Shown: one piece after another, positions 53,832 through 62,494 of the stretch
Position numbering within the stretch: position 1 is the first letter of the stretch
Layout: each line of letters begins with the position of its first letter
Source: Clostridia bacterium
GTDB lineage: Bacteria > Bacillota > DAOUPZ01
DNA: 64,000 nt
Direction: 5' to 3'
Assembly (NCBI GenBank): GCA_030625885.1
Contig: DAOUPZ010000021.1
Span: 1 to 64,000, forward strand
Program-made: the position numbers and the translations under genes
The notes under the pieces: model-generated
What the model saw: only the letters and a program-made list of their open reading frames with translations
Databases searched by the model: none
What the model was told of the DNA's origin: nothing

Positions 53832-55405
53832 CCTTGTTTTGACACCTCCTTCAAATGCGATCCCATAAGGATCCCCTGTTCCTGTACGTCTGAAGGTTGA
53901 TCTAAATGTCCTCCCATCAAGGCTCCCAGCTTTTGCATATCTAAATTTTCATCATTATTCATAATACCCACAATTTGCCCTCCGAACATGACAGCGATCT
54001 GATCAGACAAAATCAGCACTTCTTCTAGATCTGCGGATATCAACAGAACACTCTTATTACTATTTCTCATCTCTGAAAGAAGCATCCTTACATTTTCTGT
54101 TGCCCCAATATCAAGCCCTCTCGTAGGTTGGGAAACAACAATTAGTTCAGGATTTTCATATAATTCACGGGCCAGTATAACCTTTTGTTGATTTCCACCC
54201 GATAGGAGTTTTACGTCTGTTGTCGTATTTGGTGTTTTTATGCTATATGTTTTAATGGCGTTATCTGCCATTTTTATGATCGATTGTCTATTAAGAACTA
54301 AATGCTTTGAAAATGGCTCTTTTTTATAAGAACGCATCATCAAATTGTGTGATACGTCAAGATCCATCACCAATCCATCTTTATGGCGATCATCAGGTAC
54401 ATACGCTATACCTCGATTAAAACGCTCTAAGACGGTTCTTTTATTGATGCTTTCACCACTAAAAACAATTTCTCCATCATCACATTTTCTAATACCGGCA
54501 ATTATATTAGCCAACTCATTTTGTCCATTTCCATCCACGCCTGCAATACCTATTATTTCTCCTCTGTGAATATTAAGGTTAATATGATTAAGCTTTGTTT
54601 CAGATTTCTCTTTCAGTGTTACATTCTTAATACTAAGTAAAAGCTCTCCTTTTGTCTTAACGTCATTTTTTGTCGTATCATCTTTTAGTTCTCGACCAAT
54701 CATGTAAAGTGATAATTCATGAGGATTGGTTTCATTGGTTTTTAGTGAAACCACATTCTTACCATCACGCAAAATGGTGACTCGATCACTGACCTGCATA
54801 ATTTCAGACATTCGATGCGTTATAATAATAATTGCATGACCTTCTTCTTTTAATTTTTGTAAAATATCAAAGAACTCATCTGTTTCCTGTGGGGTCAGCA
54901 CAGCTGTGGGTTCATCAAAAATCAAAAGCTTTGCCTCTCTGTAAAGTGATTTTAATATTTCCACCCTTTGCTGCTCCCCCACCGAAAGCTCGGAAATCCT
55001 CTTATAAACGTCAATCGCCAATCCATATTTATTTGAAAGCAGTTTAATTTGGTTGGTAATTTTTTTATAGTCAATGAAAGGATACCCCTTTGGCTTTAAG
55101 CCTAATATGATATTTTGCAGCACGGTCAGCGTCTGAACCAACATGAAGTGTTGATGAACCATCCCAATCCCTGCTTTAATCGCCTTTCTGGGAGAAGAAA
55201 AGAATACCTTTTTATCATTAATATATATTTCGCCTTCATCTGCAGAATATAGGCCATATAGAATATTCATCAGTGTGGTTTTACCCGCCCCGTTTTCACC
55301 AAGCAAAGCAAGTATTTCACCTTGGTCTACTTCTAATGATACATTTTTGTTGGCGATTACACCTGGAAAGAACTTGGAGACCCCTTCCATTTTTAAAAAA
55401 GCCAT
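53828..55405 (-). CDS. nupO: Nucleoside ABC importer ATPase, double domain
   Basis: A 525-residue protein with two ABC domains. The first has GENGAGKTT, LSVGEQQRVEILKSL and LIFDEPTAVLT. The second has a degenerate Walker A (GVDGNGQNE) but an intact LSGGNQQKVILAREL, as normal for this sugar/nucleoside ATPase subfamily. GGGAGG precedes the ATG. It is separated from the binding-protein gene by 172 bases with a terminator-like hairpin, so it is probably made in smaller amount. Confidence 0.9.
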   Translation of the reverse strand: MAFLKMEGVSKFFPGVIANKNVSLEVDQGEILALLGENGAGKTTLMNILYGLYSADEGEIYINDKKVFFSSPRKAIKAGIGMVHQHFMLVQTLTVLQNIILGLKPKGYPFIDYKKITNQIKLLSNKYGLAIDVYKRISELSVGEQQRVEILKSLYREAKLLIFDEPTAVLTPQETDEFFDILQKLKEEGHAIIIITHRMSEIMQVSDRVTILRDGKNVVSLKTNETNPHELSLYMIGRELKDDTTKNDVKTKGELLLSIKNVTLKEKSETKLNHINLNIHRGEIIGIAGVDGNGQNELANIIAGIRKCDDGEIVFSGESINKRTVLERFNRGIAYVPDDRHKDGLVMDLDVSHNLMMRSYKKEPFSKHLVLNRQSIIKMADNAIKTYSIKTPNTTTDVKLLSGGNQQKVILARELYENPELIVVSQPTRGLDIGATENVRMLLSEMRNSNKSVLLISADLEEVLILSDQIAVMFGGQIVGIMNNDENLDMQKLGALMGGHLDQPSDVQEQGILMGSHLKEVSKQG

Positions 55406-55524
55406 CTGCTTATACCTCCCAAATCATTTCACATTAGAAAACTCGGCTAAAACTGCAACCTTCAGACTGCAGCTCAAGCCAAGTTTTTTATATACACCTA
55501 TACGTTGTCATTTGATAAAAAAGT

Positions 55525-55555
55525 AAAATAGGAGGAATAGCATTCCTCCTATTTT
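55525..55555 (-). terminator. Intercistronic terminator after the nucleoside-binding protein gene
   Basis: AAAATAGGAGGAA and TTCCTCCTATTTT pair around a five-base loop, followed on the minus strand by ACTTTTTT. It lies between the binding-protein and ATPase genes of one operon, so partial read-through is likely. Confidence 0.85.
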
Positions 55556-55577
55556 GTTCCTTAATACAATGCATGAC

Positions 55578-56579
55578 TTAGTTGGTTATTTCTACAACAT
55601 CTGGAACAACCACTTCACCACTAATAATTTTAGATTTAAGGTCAGCAATTTTATCCTTTACTTCAGCAGGTATTTTATCTTCAAAGCCATTGTAGGGCGC
55701 AATATCAATAACCCCTTCCTTCATACCCAACTCATGTATACCGCCTTCAAATGTACCATCAATGACATCCTTTACAGCTGCCCTAATCAATATTGGCACA
55801 TTATAAACCGTGCTACACATAACTGTGTTTTCAGATATAACGTTCTGGTCATAAGAATCGCCTGTTGCTAAAAGACCGTTTTCCTCAGCGGCCTTAATAA
55901 CACCCATACCTGCCTGATTGGCACAATGTGATAGAACATCAGCACCACCATTAATCATAGCCATCGCGGCTTCCTTTGCTTTTGCAATATCAGTAAAAGA
56001 ACCTGTATAAGCTTGAGCAATTTTTATATCTGGATTCACTTCACGCGCACCAATCTTATAACCTTCTACAATTTTAATAAGGGAAGGCCCTTCCAATCCT
56101 GATACCATTCCGATGCTGCCTGTTTTTGACATGCTCGCTGCAAGAACCCCCATCAGATATGATCCTTCTTTACATTTCATAGCATACGAAGCAACATTTT
56201 CTCCCTCAGCTGTCGCTTCTATACAAACAAACTTAGTATCAGGATATTTTTCTCCAACTTTTAAAGCAGGATCACCAAACTGGAACCCATGACCGATAAC
56301 CACATCATACCCTTGAGCAGCATAATCCGTAAATACCGCTTCCATATCCGTAGCTTGTACATTTTCTGTGTATGAAATTTCTGCACCAAATTCTTCTTCT
56401 ACAACCTTAAGTCCTTCATAAGCAACCGCATTCCAGCCACCATCATTAGCGGGCCCGGTTAATGCCAGTGCAACCTTAACCGACGCATTCGCTTCTCCTG
56501 CTGCATTCTCTGAACTACCGCATCCAGTCACACCAAAAATCATACATACAACCAATAAGCTTACCAAAATCTTTTTCAT
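55578..56579 (-). CDS. nupN: BMP-family nucleoside-binding lipoprotein
   Basis: A 333-residue lipoprotein. The signal ends in a lipobox (GVTGCGSSEN, Cys20). The mature part is a BMP/PnrA-type domain: VALALTGPANDGGWNAVAYEGL at its start, the GHGFQFGDPALKVGEKYPD loop, ASMSKTGSIGMVSG and VLSHCANQAGMGVIKAAEENG. PnrA-type proteins bind purine nucleosides. A guanine-type riboswitch (56686-56824) lies upstream, which supports guanosine or another purine nucleoside as the ligand. GGGGGTAGACG precedes the ATG. Confidence 0.92.
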   Translation of the reverse strand: MKKILVSLLVVCMIFGVTGCGSSENAAGEANASVKVALALTGPANDGGWNAVAYEGLKVVEEEFGAEISYTENVQATDMEAVFTDYAAQGYDVVIGHGFQFGDPALKVGEKYPDTKFVCIEATAEGENVASYAMKCKEGSYLMGVLAASMSKTGSIGMVSGLEGPSLIKIVEGYKIGAREVNPDIKIAQAYTGSFTDIAKAKEAAMAMINGGADVLSHCANQAGMGVIKAAEENGLLATGDSYDQNVISENTVMCSTVYNVPILIRAAVKDVIDGTFEGGIHELGMKEGVIDIAPYNGFEDKIPAEVKDKIADLKSKIISGEVVVPDVVEITN

Positions 56580-56685
56580 CGTCTACCCCCATATTTTTTA
56601 TTTTATTTTTATGCATTTGCTCATATAGCATCATGCATATACAAACACAATAAAAATCTAGCATAACCTATATCTCAATCACTAC

Positions 56686-56824
56686 AAAAAAAACTCCCCA
56701 TTTGACATGAGGAGTTTTTTGTATGTAAAAACACATACTACACACAATAAACATCCTGTAGTCTGTAAATTAAGGTTTACAGGTAGAAACTTCCGAACCA
56801 AATTATCGAAATTATACATGATGT
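56686..56824 (-). promoter_or_regulatory. Guanine-class purine riboswitch with terminator
   Basis: Aptamer at 56751-56824: P1 arms ACATCATGTA and TACAGGATGT (one mismatch), then the conserved TATAAT, the TTTGGTTCGGAAG loop, GTTTCTACC and a P3 hairpin with CCTTAA loop, then GACTAC. The C after GACTA is the ligand-pairing base of guanine/hypoxanthine sensors (adenine sensors have T). A terminator (AAAAAACTCC and GGAGTTTTTT, 56688-56720) follows, so ligand should switch off the transporter operon. Confidence 0.93.
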
Positions 56825-56956
56825 TGAAAATACATTATAATGAAATTTATTATATCTCACAATCTGTATTTATCAATATTAACTTTTATTGTACAAGAAC
56901 AACCCTATAATATAATAAAGGGTATAACTTGTCAATAAAAACTATTTCAGTAAATT

Positions 56957-57048
56957 TTAATTCATAATTTCTTTAACTCTACCTACAATACCGTTTTCAA
57001 GCATTACTTTTATGCCATGAGGATGGGTGTAGAAATTTGCGTTTTTAA
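56957..57048 (-). pseudogene. Remnant of a YwbE-like gene
   Basis: The minus-strand frame just after the ygiQ stop reads NANFYTHPHGIKVMLENGIVG and then RVKEIMN before TAA. This matches the conserved C-terminal part of the small YwbE (DUF2196) family, where THPHGIKV.LE.G.VGRV is typical. The N-terminal half, with the KQDQRTGKLT-type motif, is missing, and no start codon or ribosome site is present. The frame is open back into the ygiQ gene without similarity. Confidence 0.65.
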
Positions 57049-57050
57049 TA

Positions 57051-58979
57051 TTAACTTCTTCTAGCTTTATTTTTATTATTCTTTCTGCCCCCATCTTTTT
57101 GTTTGTTTTGTTTAGGTCTATATTTACTACTTGTTCCTTTTACTTTCCCTTTACCCTTACTGTATTCTTTATTATTTGTCTTCCCTTTTGGCTTTATTAA
57201 ACACTTTGGTCCTAAACCAATCAGATCTTTTCTATTCGCTTGGGTTAAAGCAGCATATACCAAATTATAATTTTGAGGGCTTCTATACTGAAGTAAAGCT
57301 CTTTGCATCGCTTTTTCATTTTTGCTTTTAGGAATATAAACTTCCTTCATCGTTAATGGATCTAACCCAGTATAAAACATCGTTGTTGATAGTGTCCCCG
57401 GTGTTGGATAAAAATCTTGAACTTGTTCGGGTTGATAGTGAATATCTCTTAAATACTCGGCTAATTCTATGGCTGCTTCTAATGTGCTTCCAGGATGACT
57501 TGACATTAAATACGGTATAATATATTGTTTTTTCCCTATGCTTTCATTTATTTTATAGAATTTTTTCATAAATCTATCGTAAGTATTCCCTGCTGGTTTT
57601 CTCATGAACTTCAAAACTTTAGGGGAAATATGTTCGGGTGCCACTTTTAATTGCCCACTGACATGATGCATAATAAGTTCTTTAAAAAATGTATCATCCT
57701 TGTCGGCCATAATATAGTCATATCTTAATCCTGAACGTACAAAAACCTTTTTAACATTAGGCAATTTCCTTAATTTTTTAAGTAATTCTAGATATTCACT
57801 ATGATCTACGTCTAAGTTTTTACAGGGTTTAGGATATAAACATTGCTTATTTTTACAAGACCCCACTTTTAGTTGGTTCCCACAAGCAGGGTATCTAAAA
57901 TTAGCAGTGGGACCCCCTACATCATGAATAAATCCCTTAAAATCCTTATGTTTTGTAATTTCTTTTGCTTCTGCTAATATTGAATCCTCACTTCTGCTTT
58001 GTACAATTCTACCTTGATGAAATGTTATAGCACAAAATGAGCAGTTACCAAAACAACCTCTGGAACTTACTATGCTAAATTTAACTTCTTCTATAGCAGG
58101 TATTCCCCCTAAGTTTTCATAAATGGGATGATAATTTCTTTGGTAAGGCAGTGAATAAACCTGATCTAACGCTTCGCGGTTTAAGGGCATTTCTGGTTTA
58201 TTTTGTACAAGGTACTTGTTTGTATGCTTTTGTACTACCGTTCTACCTCTAATAGGGTCTTGCTCTTCGTATTGTATTTTAGATGCTTGTGCATATTTAT
58301 ATTTATCCTCACATACTTCTTTATACGAGGGTATTTCAATATAGTCATATACATTTTCTAAATCAGCTATAAGATAACACGTCCCGGGTATATGCCTAAT
58401 ATATTGTATATCTAATCCATCATTTAAATTATTTGCGATTTCAATAACTTGTTTTTCACTCATGCCATATACTAATAAATCTGCCCCACTATCAATTAAA
58501 ATAGATTTTCTTACTTTATCACTCCAATAATCATAATGCGCAAATCTTCTTAAGCTAGCTTCAATTCCCCCAATTATAATAGGTATATCTTTATATGCCT
58601 CTCTTATTTTATTACAATAAACAATGGTTGCTCTATCTGGTCTTAATCCCATTTTACCACCGGGAGAATAAAGATCTTTTTTCCTTAATTTTTTACTTAC
58701 TGTATAATGGTTAACCATCGAATCCATGTTCCCTGCATTGACCATAAAACCCAATCTAGGTACGCCTAGCTTTATAAAATCATCTATGCTCTTCCAATTA
58801 GGCTGCGCTATTATTCCTATTCTATATCCTGCATTTTCTAAAACTCTAGAAATAATTGCCGTTCCAAAACTATGATGATCTACATACGCATCCCCTGTGA
58901 CTATAATAAAATCTAATTCATCCCAGCCCCTATTTATCATGTCTTGTTTGCTTATTGGTAAGTATTGATTATTTGTCAC
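57051..58979 (-). CDS. YgiQ-family radical SAM protein
   Basis: A 642-residue iron-sulfur enzyme. The radical SAM motif [10 protein letters not shown] (CxxxCxxC) is near residue 320, with SSRG before it. The N-terminal UPF0313 part has [22 protein letters not shown] (here VTGDAY...), and the C-terminus ends in a Lys/Asn/Gly-rich tail typical of the family. It makes a 5'-deoxyadenosyl radical; its physiological reaction is not established. GTG 58979 follows AGCAGGTGAAAGC. The gene end runs straight into a ywbE-like remnant, which may mean that the C-terminal tail was formed by a deletion fusion. Confidence 0.92.
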   Translation of the reverse strand: MTNNQYLPISKQDMINRGWDELDFIIVTGDAYVDHHSFGTAIISRVLENAGYRIGIIAQPNWKSIDDFIKLGVPRLGFMVNAGNMDSMVNHYTVSKKLRKKDLYSPGGKMGLRPDRATIVYCNKIREAYKDIPIIIGGIEASLRRFAHYDYWSDKVRKSILIDSGADLLVYGMSEKQVIEIANNLNDGLDIQYIRHIPGTCYLIADLENVYDYIEIPSYKEVCEDKYKYAQASKIQYEEQDPIRGRTVVQKHTNKYLVQNKPEMPLNREALDQVYSLPYQRNYHPIYENLGGIPAIEEVKFSIVSSRGCFGNCSFCAITFHQGRIVQSRSEDSILAEAKEITKHKDFKGFIHDVGGPTANFRYPACGNQLKVGSCKNKQCLYPKPCKNLDVDHSEYLELLKKLRKLPNVKKVFVRSGLRYDYIMADKDDTFFKELIMHHVSGQLKVAPEHISPKVLKFMRKPAGNTYDRFMKKFYKINESIGKKQYIIPYLMSSHPGSTLEAAIELAEYLRDIHYQPEQVQDFYPTPGTLSTTMFYTGLDPLTMKEVYIPKSKNEKAMQRALLQYRSPQNYNLVYAALTQANRKDLIGLGPKCLIKPKGKTNNKEYSKGKGKVKGTSSKYRPKQNKQKDGGRKNNKNKARRS

Positions 58980-59545
58980 GCTTTCACCTGCTTACATATT
59001 GTTATAATTATTAGGATCTAGTTTATGCCATTTTATTATCATACAAGTATAACATATAAAACTAAAATCAACCAAAGGACTTACAATCCTAATACTTGAT
59101 ATTATTATAAATGCCATTTTGTATTATAAAATTCTTCTTTCCTATAGCTTGTGTATTTTGACATCCGTTTACACTGCAGATATTAAATTTACCAATAAAA
59201 TTTAACGGATTAAGCCATAATATCACTTAATCCGTTTATCAATTTCCACTGATAACTTTTCTTATTTCTAAATATATCTTGACATTCCTTAAAATATTAA
59301 AAGCCGCCGTTACTTGTGGTACGGTTCACCGTATCGTTGAACTGGCGGTTTTTTACGGAGGTTAACATACATTTCTTTTTTATATCACCAATGCCAAAAC
59401 AAAAGTAAGTGAAGAATCTTCATCATCTAAAAATTATTCACCTACATATGAGTCAAGTTATTTTGAAGCGTTGCCTACGAATGGCCGAAACGCTGACGCC
59501 GCGTGAAAGTACTATGACTGCGCTTGCTGTGTTACAAATGGCAAT
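58980..59545. other. Intergenic region with hairpins and a decayed frame
   Basis: About 565 bases between ygiQ and the amino-acid-type importer. It contains a hairpin (AACGGATTAAG and complement, 59204-59236), repeat copy 1 (59301-59356), and a plus-strand open stretch (about 59385-59498, reading KVSEESSSSKNYSPTYESSY and on to NGRNADAA) with no start codon, whose end is locally GC-rich. No intact gene is visible. Confidence 0.55.
59301..59356. repeat. Hairpin repeat flanking the importer operon, copy 1
   Basis: CCGCC...GGCGG outer stem with an inner TACGG/CCGTA stem and T-run on the plus side (A-run on the other). It is the same as 62351-62402 except for one base in the 46-base core. On the minus strand it lies after the solute-binding protein gene and may terminate it. 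Confidence 0.88.
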
Positions 59546-60379
59546 TTACTTTCTTACCAAAAAAGATACACCATCATATGTATAATATGGCTTTGTACCG
59601 ATCCAATTATTGTTTTTAAGTTCCTCAAGGAAAGCAACTTTATTTGCTTCAAAATGACAGAAAATCACATCAATTTTTTTACTGCCCAGAGCTGTAAATC
59701 GCGCTTGGGTTTCAAGTGATACAAACTCAAAATTAATATTCAATAATTTTCCGATTTCTGTAAGGATTGCAACATTATAACCTGCCGGTCGCCCGTCTGC
59801 TGCTATGTAGTCAAGCGGCGCCATATCTCCGCATACGCCAACATAAACAGTTTTAGCGCCTTCAATTTTGGGAATTTCTTTATTTACAGGTTCGTTATCT
59901 GCTGGTAAATTAGTTATCCATTGATCTTCCAATGTTTTCAATGTTCCATTTTCTTGCAAAGCTGTGATTGCTTCATCCAAATCCTCTTTTAATTTTTGGT
60001 CTTCACTACGAACTGCCATAATAATGCTACCTAGAGAATTTCTGTTTGATTCTATTATTTTCAAATTATCATTTCTTTTTAAATGATAATTTGTAACAAA
60101 TGACGGAGTCAAAACTGCATCAATTTTCCCGGTTATTGTAGCCGTTACACCATCCGAGTATCTATTAAAATAAACTACTTGCCCTGGCTCAGCTTCAATT
60201 AAGTCTGATATCATTGCTTCAATATTTTCTGTTGATGCAGCGGGTGAAATCATACCAATAACTTTACCTGCCAAATCCGAAACATTTTCAATTTTTTCTG
60301 TGCTTTCACCACCGCAACCTACCAAAAGCATTGCCATAACCATACTGAGTATAAGTAAAAGTATTGATTTGTTTTTCAT
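59546..60379 (-). CDS. Solute-binding lipoprotein with circularly permuted SBP_bac_3 fold
   Basis: A 277-residue lipoprotein (lipobox AMLLVGCGG, Cys22). The order of the family 3 binding domain is swapped. Residues about 33-165 match what is normally the second half (VSDLAGKVIGMISPAASTEN, FNRYSDGVTATITGKIDAVL, and the usual terminal LKEDLDEAITALQENGTLKT). Residues about 178-277 match the normal first half (KTVYVGVCGDMAPLDYIAADG, YNVAILTEIGKLLNINFEFV, KKIDVIFC and a final SFLVRK). It serves the ABC importer encoded just upstream on the same transcript (permease, then ATPase, then this gene). An amino acid ligand is likely. Confidence 0.85.
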   Translation of the reverse strand: MKNKSILLLILSMVMAMLLVGCGGESTEKIENVSDLAGKVIGMISPAASTENIEAMISDLIEAEPGQVVYFNRYSDGVTATITGKIDAVLTPSFVTNYHLKRNDNLKIIESNRNSLGSIIMAVRSEDQKLKEDLDEAITALQENGTLKTLEDQWITNLPADNEPVNKEIPKIEGAKTVYVGVCGDMAPLDYIAADGRPAGYNVAILTEIGKLLNINFEFVSLETQARFTALGSKKIDVIFCHFEANKVAFLEELKNNNWIGTKPYYTYDGVSFLVRK

Positions 60380-60390
60380 ATGTATTCCCC

Positions 60391-61485
60391 CTATAATTTA
60401 ATATTTATTTTGTTTCGGCCATTTTCAAATAGATGCTCGTGTTTCTTTGATATTTTGCTTACAAGTACCATCCCTAAATTATCAATATCATTACCACCAT
60501 ATTCAAATGGATTAAAATCATCTGCCCGATAAGTTAAATAGATGGAAATTTCATTATTTTCATCTGAATACTCTATTGCAAACGCCATGTCAGGCTGTGC
60601 GCCTTCATAGCATTGTTTAAATATTTCCATCATTAGTTCTTCCAGTAAAAGCTGTATATGATACACCTGTTTTGCCCTCACATTATACTTCTGACAAAAA
60701 ATTTCAATTTGGGCGTTCATACTCACCATATCAAAACCAGTAGACTGTATTTCATAATTAAATATTTTCAGTTTTCTGATAAAAGCCTTTGTTTTTTCCT
60801 TCTTCGGATTGTCAAAAATATCGGCAGGCGTTCCATCTTCATAAATTCCACCTTCGTCCATGTAAAATACACGATCGGCTACGTCTTTTGCAAAGTTCAT
60901 TTCATGGGTAACGATTAACATGGTAAGCCCCATTTTCGTAAGCTTTCTAATAATTCCTAAAACCTCGCAGGTCATGGTTGGATCAAGCGCTGATGTCGGC
61001 TCGTCAAACAACATAATTTCAGGTTCCATGGCCAGGCATCTGGCAATAGCAATTCTTTGTTGTTGTCCTCCCGATAGTTCGCGAGGATAGCTTTTGGCTT
61101 TGTCAATTAAACCAACTGTTGACAGAAGCTCCCGAGCTTTTTGTTTTGCCACATTTCTATCTTGTTTTTTGACCCATATTGGCGCCAACGTAATATTTTC
61201 CAAAACATTTAAATGGGAAAATAGATGAAATCCTTGATACACCATACCCATTTTTTCACGAATTTGATTTAGATTAATTTCTTTTTTGGTTATGTCTGTT
61301 CCATTTATGCAAATAGTGCCCCTATCCGGTTTTTCAAGCATGGCAATAGTACGAAGAAACACACTTTTACCGGTGCCAGACGGACCTATAACTGCGATAC
61401 ATTCCCCCTTATTAATTTGTACATTGATGTTTTTAAGCACTCTCAATTCTCCAAATTGTTTTGATAAATCACTAACTTTAATCAT
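60391..61485 (-). CDS. Amino-acid-type ABC importer ATPase fused to an RsbW-like domain
   Basis: A 364-residue protein. Residues 1-240 are a complete GlnQ/HisP-type ATPase (GPSGTGKSV with Val at the last Walker A position, LSGGQQQRIAIARCL, MLFDEPTSALDP). The usual length is 240. About 248-364 is an added HATPase_c_2/RsbW-like domain: IQLLLEELMMEIFKQC with Glu282-Glu283 but Glu in place of the Mg-binding Asn, a YRADDFNPFE segment at the DxGxPFDP position, DNLGMVLVSKI (335-345) and a final NKINIKL strand. It is probably inactive as a kinase. It overlaps the permease gene by four bases and precedes the binding protein by 11 bases. Confidence 0.88.
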   Translation of the reverse strand: MIKVSDLSKQFGELRVLKNINVQINKGECIAVIGPSGTGKSVFLRTIAMLEKPDRGTICINGTDITKKEINLNQIREKMGMVYQGFHLFSHLNVLENITLAPIWVKKQDRNVAKQKARELLSTVGLIDKAKSYPRELSGGQQQRIAIARCLAMEPEIMLFDEPTSALDPTMTCEVLGIIRKLTKMGLTMLIVTHEMNFAKDVADRVFYMDEGGIYEDGTPADIFDNPKKEKTKAFIRKLKIFNYEIQSTGFDMVSMNAQIEIFCQKYNVRAKQVYHIQLLLEELMMEIFKQCYEGAQPDMAFAIEYSDENNEISIYLTYRADDFNPFEYGGNDIDNLGMVLVSKISKKHEHLFENGRNKINIKL

Positions 61486-62162
61486 ATTGCTTCACCTCGC
61501 TTTTTCCCAATTGAAAATAGGGCATATACGAGATATGACAATCCTAAATAAAGCAGGATCCCAAAAAACAGCGGAAAAAACGGATCGCCTGTTCGTGCGC
61601 CAATGTTATTTACAGTACGTGTTAAATCTGTAATGGTTATATAACCTACCACCGATGTCCACTGAATTATATTGATAATGGTACTTTGATAAACTGGTTT
61701 TGCAATTTTCCCTGCTTGTGGCAAAGTGATTGCAAAAAATGCTTTTGTTTTAGAAAAACCCAACATTCGTGCGGCCTCTAATTGCCTTTTATCAACAGCT
61801 TCAAGTGCCGAACGCATAACTTCTGCAATATGTGCGCCACTGTTTAGAGCAAAGGCGATCACCGCAATAATCACCGGATCAATTCTGCTTTCAGCAAACG
61901 CAACGTAATAAAGTATCATCAACAGAAGTAGTACCGGACTGCCCCGAAGTACCGCTATCATAAGCTGTGAAATTCTTTTAAGGCCTGTTATTTTAGACAT
62001 CCTAAAACAACATAAAATTCCACCCAGAATCGTACCAAACAGTAATCCTAAAGCTGATATTAAAATAGTGACCCGAAGTCCTTTTAAAACAATTAAATAA
62101 GCATCTCCGGCAATTAAGTTTTTCTGAAATGAAGTTATTATTACTTCAAGAAAACTGTTCAT
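61482..62162 (-). CDS. Amino-acid-type ABC importer permease
   Basis: A 226-residue permease of the HisM/GlnP family with five helices and the EAA motif region LEAVDKRQLEAARMLGFSKTKAFFAITLPQA (about 128-158). Full length. It is the first gene of the three-gene operon, with GGAAAGGAAGG before the ATG, and overlaps the ATPase gene by four bases. It should work as a homodimer. Confidence 0.92.
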   Translation of the reverse strand: MNSFLEVIITSFQKNLIAGDAYLIVLKGLRVTILISALGLLFGTILGGILCCFRMSKITGLKRISQLMIAVLRGSPVLLLLMILYYVAFAESRIDPVIIAVIAFALNSGAHIAEVMRSALEAVDKRQLEAARMLGFSKTKAFFAITLPQAGKIAKPVYQSTIINIIQWTSVVGYITITDLTRTVNNIGARTGDPFFPLFFGILLYLGLSYLVYALFSIGKKRGEAI

Positions 62163-62494
62163 GCGTTCCTTCCTTTCCCTGCCCTCTAGAGGTTGCCTAG
62201 CATAAAAAAATCAAATTCTTATGCAAATATAAGATATTAATTCTAACTCATTAGTCGAAAAGCCTCTTTATTTAGCATAATTTAGCAAAAATAATTACTT
62301 ATTGGTAACAATCTCTGCTGTTTAGCAATGCCAATAGGGAGCAATTAAAAACCGCCGTTACTTATGGTACGGTTCACCGTATCGTTGAACTGGCGGTTTT
62401 TATTAGTAACTTATATCGAAAAAACTTGGCAAAAGTATTATTGTCAATTCAACTTTTATAGCCCATTCTTACACTTCTTTTCCATTTGCAAGCC
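62163..62494. other. Intergenic region with repeat copy 2
   Basis: About 330 bases. It holds the hairpin repeat 62351-62402 and otherwise AT-rich sequence, which should contain the promoter of the importer operon near 62180-62300 (not placed). No gene seen. Confidence 0.5.
62351..62402. repeat. Hairpin repeat flanking the importer operon, copy 2
   Basis: Same 46-base core as 59304-59349 with one change (A for G), same orientation, also followed by a T-run. It lies after the helicase gene (minus strand) and before the importer promoter, so the importer operon is framed by direct repeats about 3.05 kb apart. Confidence 0.88.
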
